DNA from: Rhizopus sp. PT2906 | Lineage: Eukaryota > Mucoromycota > Mucoromycetes > Mucorales > Rhizopodaceae | Length of the DNA stretch: 64,000 nucleotides | Reading direction: 5' to 3' | Assembly (NCBI GenBank): GCA_025529335.1 | Contig: JAMYHX010000003.1 | Coordinates: 248,001 to 312,000, forward strand | The notes under the pieces: model-generated | Told to the model about the DNA's origin: nothing | Databases searched by the model: none | Seen by the model: the letters and a program-made list of their open reading frames with translations, nothing else | Part shown: positions 23,723 to 35,327 of the stretch, piece after piece | How positions within the stretch are numbered: the stretch's first letter is position 1 | Layout of the letters: every line of letters starts with the position of its first letter | Program-made: the position numbers and the translations under genes

Positions 23723-24845
23723 GATAAATAAAAGAGAGAGAGAGAAGAGAGAATAGAATTTAAGGGGCTGACAACTTTGTGTTTAAATAGAGACAAAAAA
23801 GGAGAAAGATCGATGATATCAGCTATCCCCTTCTCTTTATCAAATGATGATAAATGGTGTAATCATACTCCTTCTACCTTTTTTTTTTTTTTTCTTTTTC
23901 TATGTTTGTTTGCTTTCTTGAGCATATACGCGTTCAAGATTGATTCCTCGTGTTGATTTGATTGGATATAAATTCATCGGGGTCACACTTGAGAGCAAAA
24001 GGTCATGTACACCGTCTGTACCGTCATCGGGAATTGGATCCTTCTCTGGTTCAAAAGCATAAGTAAGCATTCTCCAAGAAATTTGGGCACAGATTTCAAT
24101 TTAAACAATGACGCTAGATAGCAACTTTATAATATTTTTGAACATAAGCAATTTACAATTGTAAGCTTGAGCAAGAATGAGGTCGAGGCTTGAACAAACA
24201 AGCAAGTCGATCCTTTTTTTTATTTAATTGCGTCTCAGCTGAGGAACATTTGGGCGACATTCACTGCTAAAATTACCCCCTCCCATGCCTTACAAAGTCC
24301 TCAAGCATGACCTTGGCGTAGATAAAGAACTATGCCACTATGATGTAGCTGCGTTTATAAAGAAAAATGAGCTTGTAAGAGCAAGTAACACTTGCCTTAC
24401 TTGTGATTCTAAGCAAAGGCGTTTATAGTTTATCCAGATTGTTTATGCAGTTAAAAAAGAAAGTGTGGAATTGTTGACGCACGAGTACGCGTCATCGTTT
24501 GAAAATAAAATAAAAGCAACAAAAATAGCTCTTTATCATTTCCTTTTCTTTTTCTCTTTGTAAAATAGTTTCTGAAGAACTATGAGTCTGCATTTCATCC
24601 ATGCAGGTAATTTTTAAAGTGCAGAATAAAACTTTCTCCGCCAGTCCCTCTTTGGACAGGCATCTATATGATCAGCATGTAGAGAGAGGCATAGTATCAA
24701 TGGAATGTCTACTCCCTTGGCTTTACACAAGCACATTGATGAAGCCATTGATTGTTCAAGTAACTATATCATGTATATTAAGGATAATTTTGTAGCAAAA
24801 CTTGTAAGATGACTAGCACAGATTCAAATATAAAGCAAGAGAAAT
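23723..24845. other. Intergenic region left of the family A relic
   Basis: About 1.1 kb without a supported gene. It includes a T-rich run near 23878-23893. A short frame at 24601-24795 may be eroded coding sequence, but I could not place it in a family. Confidence 0.3.
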
Positions 24846-25640
24846 CTCAATGGCAATTCTTTCAGCAGATGACGAGAAAATAGCTGAATTCAAGTCCCTA
24901 TAAGGGTTACTGCTAGCAATGTAAGCCGTATATTGATAATCTAATTATCAAACACAAGTTTACAATACCTTTTTTCCATAGAGCAAAGCCGTATGGATCA
25001 TTTGTTGATAAAAGCGCATACGAGTATACTTTTAATCAACTGTGCACATGGACATACCTGGGATGTCATTACAAAAGCGTGACAGCCCATGGATGTTGGT
25101 CTGGCCTCGAGTAGGGTCAATCTCCCCTTTCGAAAGTATGGCTAAACAATTGAAGGGCAATGGCATTTGTATTGACGACAAAAGCCAATACAAATTTGGC
25201 GGACTGATCAAGCCTTTTTGTCCCAAAAAACTTGAGCTATTACTTCTGGAAACATCCGGTCACTTGAGTAATAGCGACAAGATCAAAGTTAACTTTGACC
25301 CACCATATGGGCATGCTTGACACCCTTGCGATGCATTTCAGCATCGCAGATGAATGCTGTTTTGCTTTTGTGGAAGAGTTTAGTCACGTTAAAGTATTCT
25401 TTTTGCATGATGCAGGTACTATATCATTCTGCCAGTTGCTGTATTGAGTACTAATTCTTTTCTCTTTAAATGTAAATAGAATTTATGATGCATATTTGGA
25501 ACGTATGTTTCCAACCAGAATGAATGTCCAACCTTGGAAGAGAAGTATCTCTTCAAATACAACCAAACTTCAAAGACAAAAATGAATATTTGCCTAAATT
25601 GATAAAGATCTGTTGGACAACCAAAGTAATAAGTATGTTT
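24846..25640 (+). pseudogene. Relic of uncharacterised family A (copy 1)
   Basis: Degraded plus-strand copy of the family also seen at 61480-62400. Readable blocks in order are AILSADDEKIAEFKS near 24850, a GT-AG intron at about 24918-24981, YEYTFNQLCTWTYL near 25022-25065, MAKQLKGNGICIDDKSQYK with GGLIKPFCPKKLELLLLETSG (25138-25260), then NFDPPYGH. A frame change follows to LDTLAMHFSIADE (from about 25317), HVKVFFLHDAG and a C-terminal block WKREVSLQIQPNFKDKNEYL with ICWTTK near 25530-25630. At least two frameshifts and one stop break it. The intron sits at the same place as in the other copy, so this is a decayed spliced gene and not a retrocopy. Function unknown; I recall similar proteins in many copies in Mucorales. 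Confidence 0.65.
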
Positions 25641-26250
25641 AATAAATAAAACAAAGTAACCAATATTGGCAAATAGTGCCTGCTGGAAGAAGCAGCGACG
25701 AACATCGTCCAGCTCAGAGTAGAACATAGAACAAGACTTTCAAAGGATAGGTATCATTAGAACCTTCTAGTTCGCTATACGATGTTGTCCATCGAATTAT
25801 TCTGAAATTGACAATGGAGAACAACAACGACAGAATGGGCAGTCTTAGAATCAAGTTTATATTTTGTATATTTTAAGCAACTTGTTAAGCTTTTACATCA
25901 GGATATGCTGTTCTTAATTCATACCTATTGTGCACAGTGTTACACATCAAATGCTTCCCTTCCTTTTCTCCTGAGTAGACTGCTTTTGAGTTTCAACTTC
26001 ATATAATGATAAAGTTGTCTCCCAAAGTAAAGATAGCATCAAACAAGGGGAAACTAACGTCATCAATGATCATTCTTTGCTTAGGTAATCAACACATAAA
26101 CAATACAAGAACAAAATCATTTAGTCAATATGCTCTTCTGTAAAGAACTTTTAATGTCAAAATGTCCATGTTATATTGTATGATAAAGCACATTTATTAT
26201 TATATTGTTGTTGTTGTTGTTATTGTTGTTATGTACACACAAAAAGGTTA
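25641..26250. other. Intergenic region with a TTG microsatellite
   Basis: No gene is supported. A TTG-rich simple repeat lies at about 26203-26230, in the predicted 3' untranslated region of the bL32m gene. Confidence 0.4.
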
Positions 26251-26601
26251 CTAAGCAACCTCAAGTTTGGCCTTCTTTTTGATATCAGAATAACAATGTC
26301 CACATAAATGATGCATCATTTTATGACTTCCACATACTGGGCAAGTTGTAATATTCTCCTTTTGTTGTAATCCCTTGTTGGACGCACGCATACGCTTCTT
26401 GGAGTGAGAAGTCTTCTTTTTGGGCGCTGCCCATAAGAAGGCTTCTAACCAACTGGGTATTTGAAATGTATTCATGTTCACAGCTGTGTAATTGAAGCTG
26501 TTCATCAAGGATAATGTACCAAAGCGAGATGTTTGGATCTTGGCTGTGTTCTCTAGTACTGATGCTCTTGTACTGAATCTAACTAATGAACGTAAACTCA
26601 T
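26251..26601 (-). CDS. MRPL32: Mitochondrial large-subunit ribosomal protein bL32m
   Basis: Component of the mitochondrial ribosome large subunit. Single exon, 116 residues. The N-terminus is a basic, Ser-rich mitochondrial presequence (MSLRSLVRFSTRASVLEN). The bL32 core follows: PKKKTSHSKKRMRASNKGLQ, then a zinc-binding pair CPVCGSHKMMHHLCGHCY. In yeast the mature protein is made by m-AAA protease cleavage before this core; a similar cleavage is likely here by analogy. The length matches fungal relatives. Confidence 0.93.
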   Translation of the reverse strand: MSLRSLVRFSTRASVLENTAKIQTSRFGTLSLMNSFNYTAVNMNTFQIPSWLEAFLWAAPKKKTSHSKKRMRASNKGLQQKENITTCPVCGSHKMMHHLCGHCYSDIKKKAKLEVA

Positions 26602-27143
26602 GGCTGATCTATGCTGTCAAACAAGAAAAAGAAAGGTAAAAAAAAAATCAGCGTGACTACATAAAATTTTTCTATTTACAGGGGAGATTCTTGGCGCACA
26701 ACCAAATCTAAAAGAGTAACGTCAGTGATATAGACGAATGATAGTAAAGGATAGTTACAGATATATGCCAATCAATCTCTATATAACTTCTTTACTGAGA
26801 GCAAGAAGAAAGTGAACCAATAATCTCCCATTTCCACTGCACATCTGCACAGAATTTACATAATATGTGATATAAGCAATTCAATTTGCACAGCAAACAG
26901 CGTATCTATCGTGCTTACCTTAGAAAAACTTCATATTGTCCTTACTTGAAGAAAGAAAAGTATAAAAAAGACTTGGTCACAAAACACGTTATACTTATAT
27001 GAGGCATCACGCCCAACTCTAATTGGACATGATAAATTTATGTAAAGATCCTGTTTATTTGTTTTTACAACAGTACATTTACAGAAATATTTATTTAACA
27101 AGTGCTATTTACACAAATTTGTACACAGAAAGAATGATGAAAC
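26602..27143. other. Intergenic region containing a shared KGG-gene 3' flank
   Basis: The right end (27050-27143) is almost identical to 42978-43070, which is the 3' flank of the intact KGG gene. The rest carries the bL32m promoter and no supported gene. Confidence 0.6.
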
Positions 27144-27434
27144 TTAATCATCTTCCATTTCGCGTACATAATAGCGAAGGTTGGGACCAGAAAGCTGGCC
27201 GTAAAAGAGGGTAGCTGCCATTGCGCGTTCCCTAGTTGGAGCCAAGTTGGGAGCAAAGTTGCCACCAGAAAGCCTGCCTCCTTTGCTGCCAGCTTCGCTT
27301 GCGCGTTTCCCGTCGTGTTTCCCTTCTAGAGCAAAGTGGCTACCAGCGGCCCTAATATGCCTTGAGGCAATGTTTTTTACTTCTTCTTTGGGACGGCTAG
27401 CAAAGTTTCCAGGGTTACTGTTTTGAAAAGACAT
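27144..27434 (-). CDS. Decayed, intronless KGG-repeat (con-10-like) protein
   Basis: Frame of 96 residues whose first ~24 (MSFQNSNPGNFASRPKEEV, then NIAS) match the KGG gene at 43070-43638. The rest keeps only one recognisable KGG unit (ASEAGSKGGRLSGGNF) plus a second eroded one near the end (RERAMAATLF). It has no introns, unlike the other copy. Both flanks are shared with that gene (27376-27470 upstream, 27050-27143 downstream). KGG-repeat proteins are small stress- or conidiation-associated hydrophilic proteins. The frame is open, so it could be a young diverged gene, but loss of most KGG motifs suggests relaxed constraint. Confidence 0.6.
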   Translation of the reverse strand: MSFQNSNPGNFASRPKEEVKNIASRHIRAAGSHFALEGKHDGKRASEAGSKGGRLSGGNFAPNLAPTRERAMAATLFYGQLSGPNLRYYVREMEDD

Positions 27435-27499
27435 TTTTGCAATCTGTTTTTTTTATAAAAGGTAAAGAAAAAACGTAATCCTGTTTCTTATAAGTTAGA

Positions 27500-27960
27500 T
27501 ATAATAAATTATGCAATAAACTTGAACAGTATCACTCATGCAGACAAGGTTTTCTTTAGATCTGATGAAGAATAACATCATAAGGAATAAATACTGACTT
27601 ATAAATGGTAAATAAGCTTTATAGTCTTTGCATTAACACATCTTGATCCAATGTTGACAGTAAAGCTGCATTGAGACAAGTAGAGGACCAATGAATACAA
27701 TAAGATAAGATGAAGCTTCACAATGACATAACAATAGAACAGGGGTAGAAATTACCGCTTACTGCATTAAACGTTTAAAATAAGATTATTCGGAATAAAT
27801 ACTCTCCTGCTTGTGCCTAGGTTTCAGCCCTCAGATCAACAGTTGGTCCAAGTGCCGTCTAAAAGAAGAACTCTAAGAAGTCCTCTATGATGAAAGAATG
27901 ATATTTTATAAATAGCAAAAACTCTTTTTTTCTTATATACACGCGAAAATACTATGAATA
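27500..27960. repeat. ~450-bp dispersed inverted repeat, arm B
   Basis: Near-identical reverse complement of 12978-13440. It begins about 65 bp upstream of the decayed KGG gene's start codon and may supply its promoter. The equivalent region of the intact KGG gene (43639-44100) does not carry this repeat, so it is not an ancestral part of KGG genes. Confidence 0.85.
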
Positions 27961-28948
27961 TCCAACGTTATAATTGGTTGATTTGAGCTTATGTTCGCAT
28001 GAGAGTTAAGCGAGAAACGAAGGAATGATTTGATTTGCATAAGCATGAATTATACAATATACATACAAAATACTTTATTTTGAAAGTGAATACTAAAGTA
28101 ACTTGAAGTTTGTTAATAAAATGAACATTACGACTTTTGAAAGAATCCTCCTTCACCTAATTGTTGGTTCGATTCTTTGGGTTATATTCAATGAGTTGCA
28201 GACGTATATAATAGATCTGTATTTGTATACTTTAAGACAGCAGGTAATACGCTGTACCTGTCATTTTGACTCGAGTCACCTGAGACCTTTAAACCAACCA
28301 TGGTACCTGACAGGTTGAAAAGAAGTATAGAAAGTTAATTTGACCAAGTTTGCTATCATTATATGAGCCATCCTGTATAAAAAACGGTATGAAAGACAAT
28401 GATATTTTATACAAACAAATGAAAACTTCTGCTCTGGTGTGCCCATATACAGAGATATGAGATATGAGATCGACAATACGTAGTAGCTTAAGAGTGACGC
28501 AGGTAAAAAAAAAAGCCAATTATGTATTGACTAGATGATATGCACATATATACACCTGATAGATTCTAATTATTCTCTTTCTATCGTTTAGATGCTATTT
28601 AGAGAGTATTTAAATCCATTTGTAAATAGGTTTATAGATTGTATGCGGTTCTCGACCTCCTTCTTTTGATAATTACAAGCTGATGTTGTATACAGCTCAT
28701 CCATGTGTCGATAAAATAAGGCTGTATAGCATCATACATCTTTACAAGACATAATTTGGGCTCGATCCATATCATCATCAACTGTCAAGCTTGTTCTCAA
28801 ATCTACACACTTACTGCTGTGGCTCATTGGAAATTTTTGAAACGCAGACTTAAAGAGAGTCACCCAAAAGCTTTTATTTCTCTCCTTCGCGAGCTCTCTC
28901 TCTTACTATCTTTTTTTTTTTTCTTTTTTTTCTTTTCTCATTTACAAA
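27961..28948. other. Intergenic region, possible tiny membrane ORF
   Basis: No gene is firmly supported. A frame with an ATG at 28121 has a hydrophobic stretch (ILLHLIVGSILWVIFNEL) that could be one membrane helix, but its end is unclear and no family is recognised. An interrupted inverted match (ACCTGTCA/TGACAGGT) lies at about 28255-28315. A T-rich tract at 28912-28938 precedes the eIF2B delta gene. Confidence 0.3.
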
Positions 28949-29089
28949 TGGACATAAACACACCTAAATCAAGTGTAATATTTCTCCTTAAAAAGGATAA
29001 TAAATACATGATACTGATCACGCAGCATTTAGTCTCTCGGAATTCCTATTCCAAACAGTTCCAAAGTAGCTGTTTCAGGTAGCCCCAAC

Positions 29090-30709
29090 ATGGGCCAACC
29101 CATGAGCTCGTCCTATGAGAATCGATGGTTGTCAGCCACAGACGACATCAAAAAGAACTCACCACTCGCACGTAGAAAGAGCAGTACATCAGAAGACGTT
29201 GCGACAGTGTCCAAAGAGAGTAAAAAAAAAGAAAATACGAGACCAGAAGGACAACCGGTAAAAAAATCACAAAAAGAAATGACAAAGGCAGAACGTCGTG
29301 CACTTCAAGAGCAGCAACGTGCTGCCAAGGAAAAGCAGCGTGCTGCAGCTGGCCTGCCCACAAAGTCAGGAAAGCAACCTGCCGATAACGAGCCAAAGAA
29401 ATCAAGTGCTGCTAACAATAACAATAATGCAAGCACAAAAGCAGTTGTTCAATCCGGGGATGGTAAGCAAAAGAAGAGTAAGGGACAACAGAATCAGGTG
29501 CCTTGGCTTCTTCATTTGGATACACCTAAACGTCCAGAGGCCAGCAAGGATCTTCATCCCGCTGTACTTCAGCTCGGCTTGTATTTTGCTGAACACAAGA
29601 TTGTCGGTTCCAATGCTCGATGTGTTGCTATGCTCGAAGTCTTTTCAAAAGTAATTTTAAATGTAGATCATTCTCGGATAATTAATTTTTGTTAATGTAG
29701 GTTATTGCGGACCATAAACCACCCTCAGATGCTGCATTTTCAAGACATATTCAGAAACACTTGGACCCTCATATAGCTTACCTCTTAAATATCCGACCTA
29801 TGTCATTGAGTATGAGAGAGTGTATTCGTTGGCTAAAGAAGGGAATGGCAGACATTGTCGAACACGATCCTCCATTGAACGACGACGAAGCGCGTGCACA
29901 GCTGATCGAACGTATAGAACACTTTATCCGTGAACGTATCACGATGGCAGACAAACTGATTGTCCAGAACGGTCTGCAAAAGATCCATGATGGTGACGTG
30001 ATTTTGACTTATGCTAAGTCATCTGTGGTCGAAAACTTGTTGCTCGAGACAAAGAAAAAAGGAATCGATTTCAAGGTTATCGTGGTCGATAGTCGTCCGT
30101 TGTTTGAAGGTAAGCATCTGCTCAGACGACTGGTCGCCGCTGGTATCGATTGTTCCTACCACTTGCTCTCAAGTGTCTATATTGCTCTCAAATCAGTGAC
30201 CAAAGTCATCATGGGCGCACATGCCTTACTCAACAACGGTGCTGTCTACTCTCGTATTGGCAGTTCCATGGTAGCGATGGCAGCCAGTGATAAGCAAATC
30301 CCTGTCATGATTTGTTGTGAGACCTATAAATTCGTTAATCGTACACAAGTCGATTCGTTTGTGCTGAACGAGTTAGGAAACCCTGATGATTTGGTAAATA
30401 CTGGTTTAAAGCAAGAAGAAGCTGCCCTGTCTTCTTGGAGAGACCAGCCTGATCTTCGACTGCTGAATCTCTTATATGACGTGACTCCTTCTAAATATAT
30501 TTCCTTGGTTGTTACCGAAGTGGGTCTTATTCCATGCACATCTGCTCCAGTCGTAAGTGATTTATTTATTTTTGACAATGAAGCTAGATTAACACTCTTT
30601 ACTCTTTTTAGATCTGGCGTGAATACAAGTAAGCCTTTTATTCATTTTTCGTATATTTATTAACCATTTTTATTTTCGTAGCGAGGAATTTGGAAAGCGT
30701 ATTCATTAA
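29090..30709 (+). CDS. GCD2: Translation initiation factor eIF2B subunit delta
   Basis: Regulatory subunit of eIF2B, the guanine-nucleotide exchange factor for eIF2 in the cytosol. Exons 29090-29650, 29701-30552, 30612-30628 and 30682-30709 give 485 residues from this ATG. The N-terminal ~150 residues are basic and low-complexity (KKSQKEMTKAERRALQEQ). The Rossmann-like eIF2B alpha/beta/delta domain follows, with ILTYAKSSVVENLL, VIVVDSRPLFEGKHLLRRL, VIMGAHALLNNGAVYSRIGS and VMICCETYKF, and ends with the conserved IWREY...NEEFGKR split over two tiny exons. An upstream exon from an ATG at 28949, joined through an intron ending at about 29019, would add about 30 residues (MDINTPKS-, LGIPIPNSSKV) and is a reasonable alternative start. 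It is convergent with the dehydrogenase, 29 bp away. Confidence 0.94.
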
Positions 30710-30738
30710 CCAAATAGATAATAAATATTTTTTGAAAC

Positions 30739-31849
30739 TTATACATCCTCAGCATAGACCAAGCCTATCTCTTTTCTCCAACTGTCCATCGCATGCACTT
30801 GGCCCAGTGAATCTCGCCAGGTCATGTACTTGCATTCGAGCTTACCCTCCAGCACAGCATCTGCGACGGCATCTGCTTCGATCGCATAAATATCTGTTTC
30901 CTCCAGGGGAACAGGCACAATTTCCTTTGGCTTGCCGTATACAGAGAGTTCGATTTCGACTGGACCCAGCTGTGTAAGATCAGGTCTCCAAAGGTTTTGC
31001 ACCTTAATTGCACCTTGACTGCCCAACACCTCGACACTCGAATCACTATCACAAAAGATACCTGTGAACAACTGAGCGGTGATACCTCCATCAAAGGCAA
31101 TGGATGCATTTGACCATTCGTCCACTTGAGTGTCAGGTTGCACATAGCCAACCGCCTTGACCTGTACAGGATCATCGCCTTCAGTGTTGGAACCTTTAGC
31201 TATGCCGGCGATAAGGCGAGCAAATGACATGGGATCTAACACAAAGGGCCATGAGTTTTACACTGTTGCTGTCGCATTTTTTTTTTAAAAAAAAAGAATT
31301 ACATCCACCAATATCTAAAATAGCGCCTCCGCCAAGTTCGTTTCTCCACAACCTTGAGCTTGGTCCAAGCGGGCGACCATCAAATGAAAAGTTTGCGCGC
31401 ACGTATTTGACTTGTCCGATCACACCTGACTGAATGAGTTCGACGACCTTGCGAGTCTGAGGATGACAACGATACATGTAAGCCTCCATGACAAACAGAC
31501 GACGTGCTTGGGCGGCTTCAAAGATGGTCTTGACTTGTGTTTCGGTCATACCCATAGGTTTTTCAATAAGCATATGTTTGCCTGCCTTGATGGCTTCCAG
31601 GGCAAGACTAAAGTGCTGAGGATGAGGTGTGGAGATATAAACGATATCAATCTCAGATTGTAATAGGTCCTGATAGCTGCCAAAGCAATGAGTCGCGTCT
31701 ACACCAAACTTGGCTCCAAACGTCTTGGCACTTTCTAATGAACGACTTCCAACAGCAACTAATCTACCTCTTTTGGCGACCTTTAAGGCTTTGGCAAATA
31801 AGTGTGCAATATTGCCTGTACCTATAATACCCCAGCGTAAAGAATCCAT
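30739..31849 (-). CDS. GFO/IDH/MOCA family NAD(P)-dependent dehydrogenase (dihydrodiol/D-xylose dehydrogenase-like)
   Basis: Cytosolic oxidoreductase. Exons 31849-31303 and 31235-30739 give 347 residues. The N-terminal Rossmann fold has WGIIGTGNIAHLFAKAL. The family motif EKPMG is present (HMLIEKPMGMTETQV), as are EAYMYRCHPQ and the C-terminal-domain entry LDIGGYPMSFARLI, which forms across the intron. These match the dimeric dihydrodiol dehydrogenase / NADP-D-xylose dehydrogenase branch; the substrate cannot be fixed from sequence. The intron contains an 8-10 nt T/A run that could fold. Confidence 0.9.
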
Positions 31850-32505
31850 TAAAGAAAAAGAAAAGAGAGAAAAAAAAGGGTAAAGGACCCTTTTTTTTTC
31901 TCCAGATAAAATAGCGTGAGAAACCCTGAACGAGAGTCTGAGTTTTAAAAGCCTATGGACGCGGAGTCCTTCAGACCAAAAAAGTCGCTCCTCCGGTTCA
32001 AAGCTATCATTTGACTACTTGACATGAATCATGAAGAATAGCAATAAGTAATTTTAGCAAAATAAACGAAACATTTCAGGCTTTGAATCATTTCATAGAT
32101 TTCAGTTAATCTAATGTTGCTCACTCTATCAAACAGAGGATTATAAGCAGCTTTGTAGTAAACAACAGCATTTGTCGTAAGGTTTAAGGCTCCTTGTAGA
32201 GCCTTTCAACATTTCTTGTAGTAATTAATTTCCAATCTTTATATTGTTGCTTGGTCAAATTATCAACGTAAATTACGAAACCTGGCGTTGTTTGTCACCC
32301 TTGACGGCAGCGAAGCTAAAGTTCTACGAACATCCAAGAAATCTGTTAGTAACCAGCTACACGATGCCGTATATTATTGAGAGAAACCATTCAATGTTCC
32401 GGTACAGAACTTGTACATTTTCCTGCATAGACAATTTTTCTTCTTCTTTTATTTATAAATGCAAGCATCACTCTCTAAGTACAATAGTTAGGCAAGCTTA
32501 TATAT
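31850..32505. other. Intergenic region right of the dehydrogenase
   Basis: The first ~100 bases are the dehydrogenase promoter, with a C/T-rich leader on its strand. No gene is supported beyond that. Confidence 0.35.
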
Positions 32506-32788
32506 AAGGAAGAGTGGGCTATCACTGTATTGAAATTGCCGGATGCTTTGAAGCAGCTTGATAAGAAGGTAAATATCTTTTATATAAATACGTTTTATTT
32601 ATATGCCAATGTTCTTATTATTTCATCAGCGAACACTTGCCGACATGTACAGAGCACTCAAGGTCGCCCAAGCCAACAGATACAACGATCGTGATATATA
32701 TTGGGTCAAAGAAAGTGCGCTGAATTATATAGACCTGCTTTATGAAAACGACAACATAAGTGTGCACAGAGTAGAGTTTATTAGATGA
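32506..32788 (+). pseudogene. Short coding relic of unknown family
   Basis: Two blocks read in phase across a GT-AG intron (about 32569-32629): EEWAITVLKLPDALKQLDKK, then RTLADMYRALKVAQANRYN with WVKESALNYIDLLYE. The blocks look like alpha-helical protein and end at a stop after VHRVEFIR. There is no start codon and nothing coding upstream. I associate this style of sequence with Mucorales multicopy families but cannot name it. Confidence 0.35.
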
Positions 32789-35327
32789 TGTCTATGACTT
32801 CATCAGAAAAGCAGGATGCTCAGAAAGACAAGAATAGAGACGTAAGAATACAAATCAATTTGAAGCTATTATATTACATGAGCTAACACACTTTGTATTT
32901 ATAAAGTGCATCTCGCGTCTTCTTTTATTAGTTCCTTTTTATTTTTAAAAATAAATGTTGTCCTGTCGACTCTTTATTGCTTTTAATCAAAACACGTAAA
33001 TACTCTATCTGATGACCATGGCTGAATCAATTCGACAGGCTCCCTCTCTTTTGCCTCCAATAGTCGCCTTCGCGTACAATTGCACACGAATGGTAAAGGA
33101 TATGGTGGAGTGCCTGGAGGGCATTGAGTCCTCAGTGACGTTCGGTCACCCTCAAGAACACTCATTTTTCGTCCTTGTGACAAGCTCCAGCAAGAAGAGA
33201 AAGACTCTACTTCCTTGAGTTCATTCTCATTTTTAATAAAACTTTTACCACATCATACTAACATAATACTGTCGCGTTTAATTAAATCGTGGTTTATCTT
33301 TCACTTTACCTCATTGTTATTGAAGGTATTTGCCTGTTGCTGTCATAACATACAATGCTTGTATATTGAATAATAAAGAACTGTAGAACTTGCTACCACA
33401 GAATCAGTGTATCGTCATCTTGAACAATTTAATTACCAAATGATGAAAAGGCGGTTGAATGTACAATGAGTGGGTAAATCAAATTAAAAAAATGATATCT
33501 AACGTCGTCAAGCATGTATTTCAGTAAGCATTTAGAGTGCTTGATCCTTATGGATCTTCTTATCAACGTATACAGTGCTTTCCCATCTTTTTGACTCTGT
33601 ATACTAAAAGGGGTAGATACTCGTTCTATCAACTAAATGACCACATTCGTCACTACAGTGTTAATCATAAAAGAAAATTGATAAGCTACTTTGTCATGAT
33701 TTGATTGACCATCTCTTTTAACTGCGCCATGTCTTTATCATATTTTATTAGGCTTTCATTAGCCTAGATTTAATCCAAATAAAGTAAATAAGCTGGTTTG
33801 GTTATGCTTTATAATAATGATGCCAAATGGAGTGCTATAATGATCCATGGTATTGATAAGCAGTAAGCTATACCCTAATGATTAGTGAGTATTATTCATT
33901 ACCTATTTGTCTTGTTTATTGCTAGTATCTTATTTCCATATAAGACCTATTTTTATCCATTTCATGCATTCATGTATTCATATTCCTTTTCATGGTTATA
34001 AAAGCTCCTTTCTCATCGTCCAATAAATCACATATTTGATCATGCTCCCCATTCATTATATGCGTGTATCCATGCTATTAAGGGGCGTTACATAAATTTA
34101 GTCGCGTACCTTAGCAGCCATTCTGTTTCGAGCGCCATTTGAAATAGTTTATGCAGACTTCACTTTTTTTTTAAAAAAAGTCTTTGCTTTATTATAAAAT
34201 GAGTGTACAGTCATTAAATCTATTACAATTACAATAGTTGCTAATGTTTGACGACATTTCATAATCAAAAGGGGAAAGAATGGGCATAAAACTTTTACCT
34301 TTTCGTATCCACAAAAATGAAAATAAAAACATAATAAAACCTTATATTCTCCTAAGCCAGCAATTTAATTACGTTCCGTGTTCGATAAACAGGTTTGATG
34401 CATGATTCGAAGTACCAGAAAAAGACCAGATGATACACCATCAAAAGTATTAATTACTCTCATGAGAGCTACCTATTTATTTTTAAAAAAAAATAGTATT
34501 GATCTATGATAAATTAAGCATACGTGACTATGACAGAATAAGCTCTCCTTCTTTCTTAAGCACGCTATTTAATATCAGAGACTAAAAAGGTATGATGATA
34601 AGCAAACAAAGGGTGATGCATAAACTGTTCTTTAATGCTGGAATAAGAGAAAATAAAAGCAACCATAATACATTGTGTTTAAACAAGTAGCTTAATCATT
34701 GTTCATTTCACTTGTTGCCCAGATTCTTTTGATTGACAATTAACAACTACTACGTGTGTTTCACAATATCGGTAGGCTAGCGATCTTTGATAAAAGCCCT
34801 TTGTTTATCATCAGCTACCATTTTTAAGGATGTCTCCTTTTCTTTTACATTTGATTTTCACCTTACTTTTTCACCCATTTATCAAAGAGAAAAAAAATAG
34901 GAAAAATACTTAATGGAAATAAGAAAAGCCAAGCAATCATCACAAAAATTACATGCGTGTGAGTGAGGACAACTGTATGTAAACAAGCGGTCTTACAAAC
35001 AATAAAGAAGGCGTAAAAATTATGCAAAGTAAACAAACCAAAAAAGAAAAAGATACAAGAGAATATTCCACATTCTAAACAAAAACAAAAAAAAAAGGAG
35101 GAAAGTTCGGATGTGTTCTAATATGGAAAAGCTAGAGAATAAGTTATTTATTTATTCATGAATTAACAAAAGAGGAATGAGTCATTTATTTTCAGCCTAA
35201 ATAACATAATTCACGTAAACAAAAAGCTATAAAAGAGACCATCATTCTTGTCCCTTTTTCTTCATTCTTTATCTCTTTTAGAAATTATCCTACGGTTCTA
35301 TTATTCCTTATGTTTAAAAAGGTACAA
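32789..35327. other. Long gene-poor AT-rich stretch
   Basis: About 2.5 kb with no supported gene or RNA. A perfect T8/A7 palindrome sits at about 34165-34180 and another A/T run at 34482-34492. Short frames near 33012 on both strands overlap each other and show no motif. Confidence 0.4.

Noticed and set aside
33012..33218. Overlapping open frames on both strands
   Set aside because: Neither has motifs; simultaneous openness on both strands suggests chance.
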